A stretch of 64,000 nt of DNA, from assembly GCF_009725235.1 (NCBI RefSeq), contig NZ_WJFC01000036.1:19031-83030 (forward strand), given 5' to 3'. The notes beneath the pieces are model-generated. The model was not told the origin of the DNA. It did no database searches and saw only the letters and a list, made by a program, of their open reading frames with translations. The translations under genes were made by a program, and so were the position numbers. Positions 20,501-35,500 of this stretch are shown here, in pieces. Source of the DNA: Scytonema sp. UIC 10036 (lineage in GTDB: Bacteria; Cyanobacteriota; Cyanobacteriia; Cyanobacteriales; Nostocaceae). The first letter of the stretch is position 1. The number at the start of each line of letters is the position of its first letter.

Positions 20501-23500
20501 GCGTTATTGATAATTTGCGAGCGATCGGTGTTGACGAAATCGCCTGTTTTATTGACTTTGGTATAGATGAAAAAGAGGTTTTAGCAAATTTACCCCACCT
20601 GAATGCTCTCAAAGAGTTTTTTCAACAAACAAAGGAAAACCATGTCTCTTCTGATACCTATGCAATTCCTTTAACTGAAGCCCAAAAGCAACTCTGGATA
20701 ATCGCTCAGTTGGGAGAAGATCGTTCAGTTACCTATAATGAATATCTCACTTTGCAATTGCAAGGTGATTTGAACGTGACGGCAATGAGCAGGGCGCTAC
20801 AGAAATTAGTTGACCGTCACGAGGCACTAAGGACAAAAATCAGTCCGCAGGGAGATGTGCAAGAAGTTTTATCCTCAGTCAAAATTGATTGTCCTGTAGT
20901 AGACTTCAGTAGCTTAGAAGGCGATGCCGAAAGCAGGATGCGTCTACGCAACGCTCGATTAGCAGAGTGGTTTGAAGAACAAAGCCAAAAACCCTTCGAT
21001 CTGACTCAATGTCCTCTGTTGCGTCTGTATATTCTCAAATTAGAACCAGAACTTCACTTATTATTTTTGAGTGCCCATCACATAGTAGTTGATGCCTGGT
21101 CAATAGGAGTGATGCTCCGAGAATTAGGTGCTCTGTATTCATCTGAGTGTCAAGGGATAATTTGCCAGATGAATCCTCCCAAACAGTTTCGGGAATTTAT
21201 AGAGTGGCAAGATCAGCGCAGCCAGACGCAGGAGATGCAAGCCGATCGATCTTACTGGTTGGAGAAATTGACAGCACCTCCTGTATTAAACTTACCTACT
21301 GACCGCATTCGTCCACCCATCCAAACATACAACGGTAGTCGGGGAACTATAAAGTTTGATGCTCAATTAACTAACAAACTCAAACTGTTCGGTCGCCAAC
21401 AGCGTTGTACCTTATTAATGACCTTGCTGTCAGTTTACATGACGTTAATTCACCGCCTTAGCGGACAGGATGATATTATTATTGGGCTACCGACATCTGG
21501 GCGATCGCTGTCAGGGAGTGAGGAGATAGTTGGTTACTGTACCCATTTCTTGCCAATACGTAGTGAGTTATCGGGGAATCCTACGTTTGAAGAATATCTC
21601 AAACAGATGCGGGGTGTTTTATTGTCAGCTTACGAACACCAAGATTACCCCTTTGCCGAATTGTTAAATCAACTGAATTTACCAAGAGACAATAGTCGAT
21701 CTCCTCTGGTTAGTGTCAGTTTTAATTTAGAACCACCTGCTATTGTGCCAGAGTTTTTTCAACTTGAGATTAGCTTATTTCCTCAAGCCGTTAATTTTAA
21801 GGATCGGGATCTGCATTTAAATGTAATAGAAATAGCAGGTGAGCTATTCATTGAATGCGATTACAATACTGACTTATTTGATGCAGATACTATTAACCGT
21901 TGGCTGAGCCATTTCCAGACTTTACTAGAAGCAGTTGTCACTGAACCAAAACAACATTTGAGGGAATTACCTCTACTGAATGAAAATCAACGCCATCAGT
22001 TATTAGTTGAGTGGAATAATACAGAAACGAATTACCCTTGCGACCAAACCATCCATCAGTTGTTTGAAGCGCAAGTAGAACGAACACCTGATGCAACGGC
22101 GGTCATATTTGGGGATCGACAGTTGAGCTATGCTCAGTTAAACCTCAAAGCCAATCAACTCGCCCATTATCTCCACACTCTTGGAGTGGGTCCGGAAGTG
22201 TTGGTAGGAATTTGCGTAGAGCGTTCTTTGGACATGGTAGTAGGACTACTGGGAATTCTCAAGGCAGGTGGTGCTTATGTACCACTGGAACCCGATTATC
22301 CTACCGATCGCTTGAGCTTTATGCTCGAAGATTCTGGGGTTTCGGTGCTGTTGACCCAACAGTCACTGATTGATAGGCTGCCCGGACACGGGGCGCGGCT
22401 TGTCTGTTTGGATACTGACTGGCAGAAGATATCTCAGTATCCTCAGAGAAATTCTTTGACTACCGTACAAGGTGGTAATCTGGCTTACATTATTTATACG
22501 TCTGGTTCTACAGGAAAACCAAAAGCGGTAGCCATTGAGCATCACAGTCCAGTCGCTTTGGTGAGTTGGGCGCAATCGGTTTTTACACCCCACGAGCTCG
22601 CAGGTGTCTTAGCTTCTACCTCGATTTGTTTTGACCTCTCGGTTTTTGAATTGTTTGTGACTCTCAGCACTGGCGGGACAGTCATCTTAGCTCAAAATGC
22701 ATTGCATTTACCTACCATTGCCGCAGCCAACTCTGTCACTCTCATTAATACAGTTCCTAGTGCGATCGCACAGTTAATTCAAGAGAAGAATTTCCCCAAA
22801 CAAATCTGTACGGTGAATTTAGCAGGGGAAGCTCTGCAAAATCAACTGGTACAGCAAATCTATCAGCACAGTCAAGTAGAGCGTGTCTTCAATCTCTATG
22901 GACCTTCAGAAGACACCACTTACTCGACATTTAGCGCGATCGAAAAAGGGACAACTGCCTCAGTGACCATTGGGCGAGCGATCGCAAACACGCAAATCTA
23001 TATCCTCGACCAATATCTTCAACCAGTACCAATTGGTGTACCAGGAGAATTGCACATCGGTGGAGAAGGATTAGCACGGGGCTACCTCAACCGCCCGGAA
23101 TTGACACAAGAAAAATTTATCCCCAATCCATTCAGCACTAACCCAGATTCCCGCCTCTACAAAACCGGGGATTTAGCACGTTATCTACCTAATGGCAACA
23201 TAGAATACTTGGGGCGCATCGACAATCAGGTAAAAATTCGGGGCTTCCGCATCGAATTGGGAGAAATCGAAGCTTGTCTGAGCCAACATTCCCAAGTGCA
23301 AACATCTGTAGTCATCGCCCGTGAAGACAATCCCGGAGATAAGCGTCTCGTCGCCTACGTTGTACCGCAACCACAAAAACCCTCAATTACTGAACTGCGG
23401 AGCTTCCTGAAGGAAAAGCTACCAGATTATATGATTCCAAAGGCAATAGTCATTTTGGAGTCATTACCGCTTACCCCTAACGGCAAAATAGATCGTCGCG

Positions 23501-26500
23501 CCTTACCAGTACCAGAATTACGCACTGGAATAGAAAATAATTTAGTGCCACCCCGTACCCCGATTGAAGAAAAATTGGTACAGATTTGGGCGCAAGTTCT
23601 CAGAGTTCCGGTTGTAGGCATACACGATAACTTCTTTGAACTGGGTGGAGATTCCATCCTCGGTATTCAAATCATCACTCGAGCAAAGCTTGTCGGAATA
23701 GAACTAACGGTCAAACAACTCTTTGCCCATCAAACAATTGCCTCTTTAGCAGCAGCCACTTTCACAACAAAAGCACTCGAAATCGATCAAGGATTAGTCA
23801 GTGGGACATTACCGTTAACACCGATTCAAGAGTGGTTTTTTGAGCAAGAATTCTCACAAAAACACCACTTTAATCAATCAGTTTTACTGACAGTTCCATC
23901 TAATATCAATCTAGAAAGATTGGAGCAAGTCTGGCAGAAATTGCTCTTACATCACGATGCTTTGCGCTTACGATTTACCTTTAAGAAGGGGATTTGGCAG
24001 CAGATTCATAAGGCTCCTACTGATAGGATTATTATTTCTCGTTTCGACTTATCCACAGTTCCAGAGAACGAGTTGACAAAGGCAATTGAAACCACTGCAA
24101 ATCAATTACAAGCGAGTTTAAATCTGTCAGAAAATTTGGTAGCTGTTGGCTTTTTCTGGTTGGGAAATGACTTACCAGCACGATTACTGATAGCGATCCA
24201 TCATTTAGTTATAGACGGTGTGTCTTGGCGGATATTGTTAGAAGATTTGCTGACCGGGTATCAGCAACTAGAAACAGGTCAAGCCATTCAACTACCAGCA
24301 AAAACGACATCGTTCAAAGATTGGGCTTACCAGCTGCTGGAATATGCCCAAACAGAAGAATTGAAGTCAGAACTGAGTTATTGGTTGAGAGCATCTGAGT
24401 CTGAAATCGCTCCACTCCCAGTAGACATAGCACAAGGAGCAAACACAGTAGCCTCTGCTAGTACAGTATCAGTGTCATTAACCTCACAAGAAACCCGTTC
24501 TCTGTTAGTTGATGTTCCCAAAGCTTATAAAACACAGATTAATGATGTCTTGTTAACAGCTTTAGTGCTGGTTTTCAGTCAACGGACTCACTCTAAGTCA
24601 GTGTTGTTCAACTTAGAAGGTCACGGGCGGGAAGATATTGTCGAGGGTCTAGATTTATCACGCACAGTTGGTTGGTTTACAACGCTCTTCCCGGTAGTTC
24701 TAAAAGTGGAGGGCGGCTTAGACAATATTGGTCAAGCGTTAAAATCTGTCAAGGAACAATTACGGGCAATACCTAACAAAGGCATTGGCTACGGGTTATT
24801 GCGCTATCTGAATGTAGAGCCGCAAATTAGCGACCAATTGCAGACAATACCGACTCCAGAGATTACCTTCAATTATTTGGGTCAATTTGCTCAAGTTCTG
24901 AATACATCATCTGTGATTCAATTGGCAACTGAGTCTAGCGGACAAACTCAGAGCTTACAAGATTTACGCCCTAGTCTAGTAGAGATTAATGCCATCATCA
25001 CAAACGAACAGCTACAGATAGATTGGGAATACAGTAGCAATGTCCATCACCACAAAACCATTGAGAATATTGCCCTTGAATTTGTCGCCACGTTGCGCTC
25101 TTTAATTGCTCATTGTTTAACGTCGGAAAATGCAGGTTATACGCCAACAGATTTTCCATTAATCAAACTTAACCAGCCCGAGCTTGATGGAGTATTGGCA
25201 AGTCTTGCATTCAAACCACAACTACAAAGCAACTGGCAAAAGATTGAGGATATTTATCCTTTATCTTCAATGCAAGAGGGGATGCTATTTGAAAGTTTGT
25301 TAGCTCCCAATTCAGGGGTGTATTTTCAGCAGGCAATTTGCACTTTAACAGGTTCTGTAGATGTAAAAACCTTCGAGCAAGCTTGGCAACAAGTGGTAGC
25401 AAGGCATTCTATCTTCCGTACAGCTTTCGTTTGGGAGTCTTTAAGCCAGCCAATTCAAGTGGTTTATCGACAGGTTCAAGTGAAGGTTGAAACCTATGAC
25501 TGGCGATCGCTATCTACTGTGGAGCAGCAACAGCAATTAGAGACTTTTCTTGATTCTGAGAGGCAACAGGGTTTCCAATTGTCGGAAGCGCCATTGATGC
25601 GCCTACATCTGCTACAGATGGATGAGAATACTTATCAGTTTGTTTGGTGTCATCATCACATACTACTGGATGGTTGGTCTTTACCTTTGGTGTTCAAAGA
25701 CCTATTGGAGTGTTATCAAGCAATTTCTCAAGAAGAAAGTTTACCTCAGCTTGGAATCAACAACTACCGCAACTACATCGCATGGTTACAGCAACAAAAT
25801 AAATCTCTTGCTGCTCAATTTTGGCAACAAAAACTGACTGCTTTCACTTCCCCCACACCTTTGACTGTGGATAAACCATTGTTAATGCGGGAAAACAATT
25901 CAAGTTATGGCGAACAACAAATTCAGTTAACGGTATCACAAACAGATGCAGTCGTGTCTTTTGCACGACAACATCAATTGACCATCAGTAATCTGGTGCA
26001 GGCAACTTGGGGATTACTGCTATCGCGCTATAGTTCTCAAACAGATGTGGTGTTTGGTGTCACTGTCTCCGGTCGTCCGCCCTCTATTATGGATGTAGAG
26101 TCGATAGTAGGAGTATTTATTAATACTCTGCCAGTGCGGATGCAGCTCGCTCAAGAGACTGAACTGCTGAGTTTATTGAAGGATTTACAAGCGCAACAGT
26201 TAGAGTCAGAGCAATTTTCTTATAGCTCATTAGTAGAAATTCAGGGTCTAAGTGATGTTCCCAGAGGAATGTCTTTATTTGAAAGCATTGTCATCTTTGG
26301 AAATTATCCGGTAGATGATGCTGTTCTAGAAGAACATCGCAGTTTTTCTATCTCAAATTTTGATGTCATCGAACAAACAAATTATCCTCTGACAGTTGTC
26401 GCTACTTCTGGTAAGCAATTGTTGCTGAAGTTGAGCTACCAGAAGAGCCGATTTGAGGATTCGACGATTAGCCGGATGCTGGGGCATTTTGTCACAATGC

Positions 26501-29500
26501 TACAGGCAATTGTCACCAATCCACAGCAACCCATTTCCTCTCTTCCCTTGCTGACAGAATTGGAGTTACAGCAGTTATTAGTTGAGTGGAATAATACGAG
26601 CAAAAACTATCCCAGCGATAAATGTATCTCAGACTTATTTGAAGAGCAGGTGGCGCGTACCCCCAACGCTGTGGCTGTTGTGTTTGAAGACCAACAACTG
26701 ACATATCAGCAGTTGAACTGTCGTGCTAATCAGTTAGCGCATCACTTGCTGTCATTGGGAGTGTCCAGCGATGTACTAGTTGGGATTTGTGTTGAGCGCT
26801 CAATAGAGATGGTCGTGGGACTACTAGGTATTCTCAAGGCGGGAGGGGCTTATGTTCCCCTTGACCCCGAGTATCCCACCGAGCGTTTGCGCTTCATCTT
26901 AGAAGATGCGCGAGTGAGCGTGCTACTCACACAACAGCATCTTGTGGACTTTCTCCCAACCAGTGCCGCACAACTTGTGTGTTTGGATACTCAATGGCAA
27001 CAAATTTCTCAGTGGAGTCAGGAGAATCCGAGTACAACAAGAGATTCGGCTGACCTGGCTTATGTGATTTATACTTCCGGTTCAACAGGTCAGCCCAAAG
27101 GTGTACAAATTTCCCATCGGTCTGTTGGTAATTTCCTCTATGCCATGAAACAGCAACCAGGAATTACACAACAAGATGTGCTCCTTGGACTCACGACTAT
27201 TGCCTTTGATATTGCGGCATTAGAAATTTTTCTGCCACTGATTGTGGGTGCTAAATTAGCGCTCGCCCGTCGTGACCAGGCTCAAGATGGAAGACAGTTA
27301 GTAGATTTATTAGAGAAGTCGCAAGCGACAATGGTGCAAGCAACTCCAGCAACTTGGAGATTAATTTTAGAAACCCCTTACCAATCGCCAAATCTGAAAA
27401 TACTTTGCGGGGGTGAAGCGTTACCAAAAGATTTAGCCGAGCAATTGCGTGGTGTGAGTGCTGGTGTCTGGAACCTTTACGGACCGACAGAAACCACAAT
27501 TTGGTCATCAGTCTATCAACTCGAATCCGAACAGAGCGTAATTTCCATCGGGCGTGCGATCGCCAACACGCAATTTTATATCCTCGACTCTCATTTGCAA
27601 CCAGTACCGATTGGAGTACCGGGAGAATTACACATTGGTGGTGCGGGATTAGCACGGGGCTACTTCAACCGACCGGAGTTAACACAGGAGAAATTCATCC
27701 CCAATCCCTTCTCGAAAAGCAGGGGAGCAGAAGAGCAGGGGAGCAGGGGGGGAGAACGTCTCTATAAAACCGGGGACTTAGCCCGTTATTTACCAGATGG
27801 TAATATTGAATACTTGGGGCGCATTGACAACCAGGTAAAAATTCGAGGTTTCCGGATTGAGTTGGGCGAAGTTGAAGCAGTCCTGAGCCAACACTCTGAT
27901 GTGCAAGTCTGTTGCGTTATTGTCCGTGAGGACAATCCAGGCGATCGACGTTTAGTCGCCTACATTGTACCGCCACCAGAACAGACGCCAAAAATCAGCC
28001 AAATCCGTGAGTTCCTTTCTGCCAAGTTACCGGAATACATGATTCCAAGAGCAATAGTCATCTTAGAGTCCCTACCGTTAACCCCCAATGGCAAAGTAGA
28101 CCGCCGCGCCCTACCAGCACCAGACATCAGTCGCGAATTCTCCGACCAGTATGTCGCACCTCGCACTCCAGTTGAAGAAATCCTGTCACTGATTTGGACG
28201 CAAGTCCTGAAAGTCGAGCGTGTAGGTATTCACGATCGCTTTTTTGAACTAGGAGGACACTCGCTTCTTGCAACACAACTGATTTCCCGCGTGCGTAACA
28301 GCTTCAAAGTAGAACTACCATTGCGGAGTTTATTTGCAGCACCAACAATCGCTGCCTTGTCGCAAAACATTCAACAGTTGCAGCAACAAGGCTCAGCTTC
28401 TGCACCGCCCATTTTGCCCAGACAAACAGATGCAGAACTCCCACTGTCTTATGCTCAGCAAAGGTTGTGGTTTTTAGATCAGTTAGAACCTAACAGTGCG
28501 TTCTACAACATTCCTGGCGCTTTACGCTTGGAAGGAACGCTTCAAGTAGCCGCCTTAGAACAAAGCTTCATTGAAATTATTCATCGCCATGAAGCATTAC
28601 GCACCAATTTCGTTACCGTAGATGGACAAGCTTCACAAGTCATTCATACCGCAACGAATTGGCGATTATCAGTTGTTGAGTTGCAACATTTATCGACAAG
28701 CGAGAAGGAAAGACAATCTCAGCTTTTAACGCAACAACAAGCACTTCAACCATTTGACTTAGCAACAGAACCATTAATCAGAGCAACATTAGTCGTACTA
28801 TCCGAGACAGAATACCAGTTAATAGTGTGCCTGCACCACATTATTAGTGATGGTTGGTCATTAGGTGTGTTGGTCGAAGAATTCAAAGCACTGTACAATG
28901 CTTATTCTCAAGGTCAGCCTTGTCCCTTAACACCACTACCAATTCAATATGCGGATTTTGCTTTGTGGCAGAGACAGTGGTTGCAAAGGGAAGTCCTGCA
29001 AAGCCAACTCTCCTACTGGCGCGAACAATTAGCCGATGCGCCCACATTCTTGCCCCTACCCACAGACCGACCCAGACCAGCAGTACAGACTTTCGCGGGA
29101 GCATATGTTGAGTTTGAACTCTCAAGGTCGTTAACTCAAAAATTAACTCAGCTAGGTCAGTCCCAAGGAGTGACGCTGTTCATGACCCTGTTAGCGGCGT
29201 TTAAGGTCTTACTGTACCGCTACACGGGACAAACAGACATTTTGGTGGGTTCGCCCATTGCCAATCGCGAGCGCTCAGAGATAGAAGGGTTAATTGGCTT
29301 TTTTGTCAACACTTTGGTGTTGCGTACTGATGTCTCCGGAGACCCCAGCTTTGACGAACTACTGCCCCAAATTCGGGAAATGGCGCTCAATGCCTATGCT
29401 CATCAAGACTTACCGTTTGAAATGCTTGTGGAAGCATTGCAGCCAGAAAGAGATCTCAGTCATACACCACTGTTCCAGGTGATGTTTGCCCTTCAAAATG

Positions 29501-32500
29501 CGCCGATGTCGGACGTCGAGTTAAGTGGGTTAACAATTGGTCATTTGCCCATCGAAAGCGCCACAGCTAAATTTGACCTCACTTTAGTGATGGAGAATAC
29601 CCGCACCGGACTTGTGGGCGGGTGGGAGTACAACAGTGACTTGTTCGAGCGCAGTACGATTGAGCGGATGACGGGTCATTTTGTCACTTTACTCTTGGCC
29701 ATTGTGGCGAATCCAACTGAGCGCATTTCTCAATTGCCTTTACTGACACCATCTGAGCAACAGCAGTTACTAGTTGAGTGGAATCGCACTGAAGTAGACT
29801 ATGCTCGCGATCTGTGTATCCATTCCTTATTTGAACAACAGGTAGAGCGGACTCCAGATGCGAGCGCAGTGATTTTTCACGAGCAACAACTGACTTACCA
29901 GCAATTAAATAATCGTGCCAACTCTTTAGCGCATTACCTGCAGTCGTTGGGAGTCTCCAGCGATGTATTGGTGGGTATTTATGCGGAGCGCTCCATTGAG
30001 ATGGTGGTGGGACTCCTTGGTATTCTCAAAGCGGGCGGTGCTTATGTTCCACTTGACCCCGAGTATCCCACCGAACGTTTGCGCTTTATGGTGGAAGATG
30101 CACAGGTTAATGTGCTGCTCACGCAACAGCATCTCGTGGAAAAATTACCTCCACATCAAGCACAAGTTGTTTTGTTGGATAGCGATTGGCAAGAGATTTC
30201 CCAGTGGAGTCAGGAGAATCTTATCTCTGGCGTGCAAGGGCATAACTTGGGGTACGTCATGTACACTTCGGGTTCTACAGGTCAACCTAAGGGCATCGCC
30301 ATGAATCAGTTTGCCCTTTGCAATCTCATCTTGTGGGAACTGCAAAATCCGCTCATTCATAGTGGAGTCAAAACCCTGCAATTTGCGCCCATTAGCTTTG
30401 ATGCTTCTTTTCAAGAAATGTTTTCTACCTGGTTTGCTGGCGGCACATTGCTGTTGGTTGAGGAGGAATTGCGCCGAGAACCATTGGCTTTACTAAATTT
30501 CCTCACCGAACAAAAGGTGGAAAGACTATTTCTGCCGTTAGTTGGTTTACAGCAGCTAGCTGAGGTAGCGGTTGGAACTCAATCGGTGATTCATAGTCTG
30601 CGCTCGATTATGACGGGTGGCGAACAATTACAAATGACACCTACCATCCGGCAGTGGTTGAGTCAGCTAACTGAGTGTAGTTTGCACAATTTTTACGGTC
30701 CATCGGAGAGCCATGTCGTCACGACTTATTCGTTGACTCATTCAATGGACAATTGGCCGCTACTGCCGCCGATTGGTCGTCCGATTGCTAACACGCAAAT
30801 CTACATTTTGGATGGGAATTTACAGCCCGTACCCGTGGGTGTACCGGGGGAATTGTACATCGGTGGTGCGGGATTAGCACGGGGCTACTTTAACCGACCG
30901 GAGTTAACACAGGAGAAATTCATCCCCAACCCCTTCTCGAAAAGCAGGGGAGTAGGGGAGCAGGGGAGTAGAGGTGAAGAACGTCTGTACAAAACTGGGG
31001 ACTTAGCCCGTTATCTGCCAGATGGCAACATCGAATACTTGGGGCGCATTGACAACCAGGTAAAAATTCGTGGTTTCCGGATTGAGTTAGGCGAAATTGA
31101 AGCAGTTCTGAGCCAACACGCAGATGTGCAAGCCGCTTGTGTCATCGCCCGTGAAGAAACTCCAGGCGATCGGCGTCTCGTTGCTTACATCGCTCCCCAG
31201 CCACAGGTGACACTGACAATCAGCCAAGTCCGTAACTTCCTGAAGGAAAAGTTACCGGAATACATGGTTCCAAGTGCAATAGTGATTCTGGAGTTCTTAC
31301 CGCTCAGCCCCAACGGCAAAGTAGACCGTCTGGCTCTACCAGCACCAGACATCAGTCGTGAATTCTCTGACCAATATATTGCCCCACGGACTCCGGTTGA
31401 AGAAATCCTGTCACTGATTTGGACACAAGTCCTGAAAGTCGAGCGTGTAGGCATACACGACAACTTTTTTGAACTGGGGGGACACTCGCTACTCGCAACG
31501 CAACTGATCTCCCGCGTGCGTAATAGCTTCAAAGTAGAACTGCCACTGCGGAGCTTATTTGCGGCACCAACGATCGCTTCCTTGTCGCAAAACATTCAAC
31601 AGTTGCAGCAACAAGACTCAGCTTCTGCACCACCCATCAAGCCCAGAAAAACAAATGCAGAACTCCCACTGTCTTATGCTCAGCAAAGGTTGTGGTTTTT
31701 AAACCAGTTAGAACCTAACAGTGCGTTCTACAACATTCCTGGCGCTTTACGCTTGCAGGGAACTCTCCAAGTAGCCGCCTTAGAACAAAGCTTCATTGAA
31801 ATCATTCATCGTCATGAAGCATTACGTACCAACTTCATGACCGTGGATGGACAAGCTTCACAAGTCATTCATACCGCACCGAATTGGCGATTATCAGTTG
31901 TTGACTTGCAGCATTTACCACCCACAGAACAACAAATCACTTCTGGGTCATTAGCGCAACAACAAGCACTTCAACCATTTGACTTAGCAACAGAACCATT
32001 AATCAGAGCCACATTAGTCGTACTATCCGAGACAGAATACCAGTTAATAGTATGTCTGCACCACATTGTCAGTGATGGCTGGTCATTAGGTGTGTTGGTC
32101 GAAGAATTAAAAGCACTGTACGGTGCTTACTCTCAAGGTCAGCCTTGTCCGTTGACACCACTACCAATTCAATATGCAGATTTCGCTGTGTGGCAGAGAC
32201 AGTGGTTGCTTGGGGAAGTCCTGCAAAGCCAACTCTCCTACTGGCGCGAACAATTAGCCGATGCGCCCACATTTTTGCCACTCCCCACAGACCGACCCAG
32301 ACCAGCAGTGCAGACCTTTGCAGGAGCATATATTGAGTTTGAACTCTCAATGGAGTTAACTCAAAAACTCACTCAGCTAGGTCAGTCCCAAGGAGTGACG
32401 CTGTTCATGACCCTGTTAGCGGCGTTTAAGGTCTTACTGTACCGCTACACGGGACAAACAGACATTTTGGTGGGTTCGCCCATTGCCAATCGCGAGCGCT

Positions 32501-35500
32501 CAGAGATAGAAGGGTTAATTGGCTTTTTTGTCAACACTTTGGTGTTGCGTACTGATGTCTCCGGAGACCCCAGCTTTGACGAACTACTGCCCCAAATTCG
32601 GGAAATGGCGCTCAATGCCTATGCTCATCAAGACTTACCGTTTGAAATGCTTGTGGAAGCATTGCAGCCAGAAAGAGATCTCAGTCATACACCACTGTTC
32701 CAGGTGATGTTTGCCCTTCAAAATGCGCCGATGTCGGACGTCGAGTTAAGTGGGTTAACAATTGGTCATTTGCCCATCGAAAGCGCCACAGCTAAATTTG
32801 ACCTCACTTTAGTGATGGAGAATACCCGCACCGGACTTGTGGGCGGGTGGGAGTACAACAGTGACTTGTTCGAGCGCAGTACGATTGAGCGGATGACGGG
32901 TCATTTTGTCACTTTACTCTTGGCCATTGTGGCGAATCCAACTGAGCGCATTTCTCAATTGCCTTTACTGACACCATCTGAGCAACAGCAGTTACTAGTT
33001 GAGTGGAATCGCACTGAAGTAGACTATGCTCGCGATCTGTGTATCCATTCCTTATTTGAACAACAGGTAGAGCGGACTCCAGATGCGAGCGCAGTGATTT
33101 TTCACGAGCAACAACTGACTTACCAGCAATTAAATAATCGTGCCAACTCTTTAGCGCATTACCTACAGTCGTTAGGAGTGTCCGGCGATGTGCTGGTGGG
33201 TATTTATGCGGAGCGCTCCATTGAGATGGTGGTGGGACTCCTTGGTATTCTCAAAGCGGGTGGTGCTTATGTGCCACTTGACACTGGGTATCCCACCGAA
33301 CGTTTGCACTTTATGGTGGAAGATGCACGGGTTAATGTGCTGCTCACTCAACAGCATCTTGTGGAAAAATTACCTCCACATCAAGCACAAGTTGTTTTGT
33401 TGGATAGCGATTGGCAAGAAATTTCCCAGTGGAGTCAGGAGAATCTCATCTCTGGCGTCAAAGGGGATAACTTAGGTTACGTCATGTACACTTCGGGTTC
33501 TACAGGTCAACCTAAGGGCATCGCCATGAATCAGTTTGCCCTTTGCAATCTCATCTTGTGGGAACTGCAAAATCCACTCATTCATAGTGGAGTCAAAACC
33601 CTGCAATTTGCGCCAATTAGCTTTGATGCTTCCTTTCAAGAAATGTTTTCTACCTGGTTTGCTGGCGGCACATTGCTGTTGGTTGAGGAGGAATTGCGCC
33701 GAGAACCACTGGCTTTATTAAATTTCCTCACCGAACAAAAGGTGGAAAGACTATTTCTGCCGTTAGTTGGTCTACAGCAGCTAGCTGAGGTAGCAGTTGG
33801 GACTCGCTCGGTGATTCATAGTCTGCGCTCGATAATGACGGGTGGCGAACAATTACAAATGACACCCATCATCCGCCAGTGGTTGAGTCAGCTAACTGAG
33901 TGTAATTTGCACAATTTTTACGGTCCATCGGAGAGCCATGTTGTCACGACTTTTTCGTTGACTCATTCAATGGACAACTGGCCGTTACTGCCGCCGATTG
34001 GTCGTCCGATTGCCAATACCCAAATCTACATTTTGGATGGGAATTTACAGCCCGTACCCGTAGGTGTACCGGGAGAATTGTACATTGGTGGTGCGGGATT
34101 AGCACGGGGCTACTTTAACCGACCGGAGTTAACACAGGAGAAATTCATCCCCAACCCCTTCTCGAAAAGCAGGGGAGTAGGGGAGCAGGGGAGTAGAGGT
34201 GAAGAACGTCTGTACAAAACTGGGGACTTAGCCCGTTATCTGCCAGATGGCAACATCGAATACTTGGGGCGCATTGACAACCAGGTAAAAATTCGTGGTT
34301 TCCGGATTGAGTTAGGCGAAATTGAAGCAGTTCTGAGCCAACACGCAGATGTGCAAGCCGCTTGTGTCATCGCCCGTGAAGAAACTCCAGGCGATCGGCG
34401 TCTCGTTGCTTACATCGCTCCCCAGCCACAGGTGACACTGACAATCAGCCAAGTCCGTAACTTCCTGAAGGAAAAGTTACCGGAATACATGGTTCCAAGT
34501 GCAATAGTGATTCTGGAGTTCTTACCGCTCAGCCCCAACGGCAAAGTAGACCGTCTGGCTCTACCAGCACCAGACATCAGTCGTGAATTCTCTGACCAAT
34601 ATATTGCCCCACGGACTCCGGTTGAAGAAATCCTGTCACTGATTTGGACACAAGTCCTGAAAGTCGAGCGTGTAGGCATACACGACAACTTTTTTGAACT
34701 GGGGGGACACTCGCTACTCGCAACGCAACTGATCTCCCGCGTGCGTAATAGCTTCAAAGTAGAACTGCCACTGCGGAGCTTATTTGCGGCACCAACGATC
34801 GCTTCCTTGTCGCAAAACATTCAACAGTTGCAGCAACAAGACTCAGCTTCTGCACCACCCATCAAGCCCAGAAAAACAAATGCAGAACTCCCACTGTCTT
34901 ATGCTCAGCAAAGGTTGTGGTTTTTAGACCAATTCGAGCCTCAAGGAGCTTCATATAACATTCCCTTTGCTTTGCGCTTAGAAGGAACACTCCAAGTTGA
35001 AGCGCTACAACAAAGCTTCATTGAAATCATTCATCGTCATGAAGCATTACGCACCAACTTCATCACAGTAGATGGACAAGCATCACAAGTCATTCATACT
35101 GCAACAAATTGGACAGTATCAATTGTTGACTTGCAGCATTTGCCACCCACAGAACAACAAATCACTTCTGGGTTATTAACGCAACAACAAGCACTTCAAC
35201 CATTCAATTTAGCAACAGAACCATTAATCAGAGCAACATTAGTCGTACTGTCCGAGACAAAACACCTGTTATTAGGGTGTATGCATCACATTGTCAGTGA
35301 TGGTTGGTCAATGGGAGTGTTGGTTGCTGAATTCAAAGCACTGTACAATGCTTACTCTCAAGGTCAACCTTCTCCCTTAGTGCCACTACCAATTCAGTAC
35401 GCAGATTTCGCTTTGTGGCAAAGACAGTGGTTGCTTGGGGAAGTCCTGCAAAGTCAACTCTCCTACTGGCGCGAACAATTAGCCTCAGCACCCACATTCT

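Larger units (their letters stand above)
28420..34870 (+). repeat. Tandem duplication of an NRPS module, 3225-bp period
   Basis: Landmarks repeat at exactly 3225 bp (for example 29161, 32386 and 35611; PCP serines 28261, 31486 and 34711). By eye there is no mismatch between 29146-29939 and 32371-33164, nor between 30862-31700 and 34087-34925. The A-domain segment between these blocks differs at scattered sites. Confidence 0.93.

Noticed and set aside
31185..34820. Two identical 136-codon antisense frames at 31185-31595 and 34410-34820, and many similar repeated antisense frames
   Set aside because: They repeat only because the + strand modules are duplicated; they have no ribosome sites or recognisable domains and lie entirely inside strongly supported synthetase genes.
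28420..34925. Regular long period considered as a CRISPR-like or satellite array
   Set aside because: The 3225-bp period is a whole NRPS module in one open frame, with no short direct repeats or spacers.
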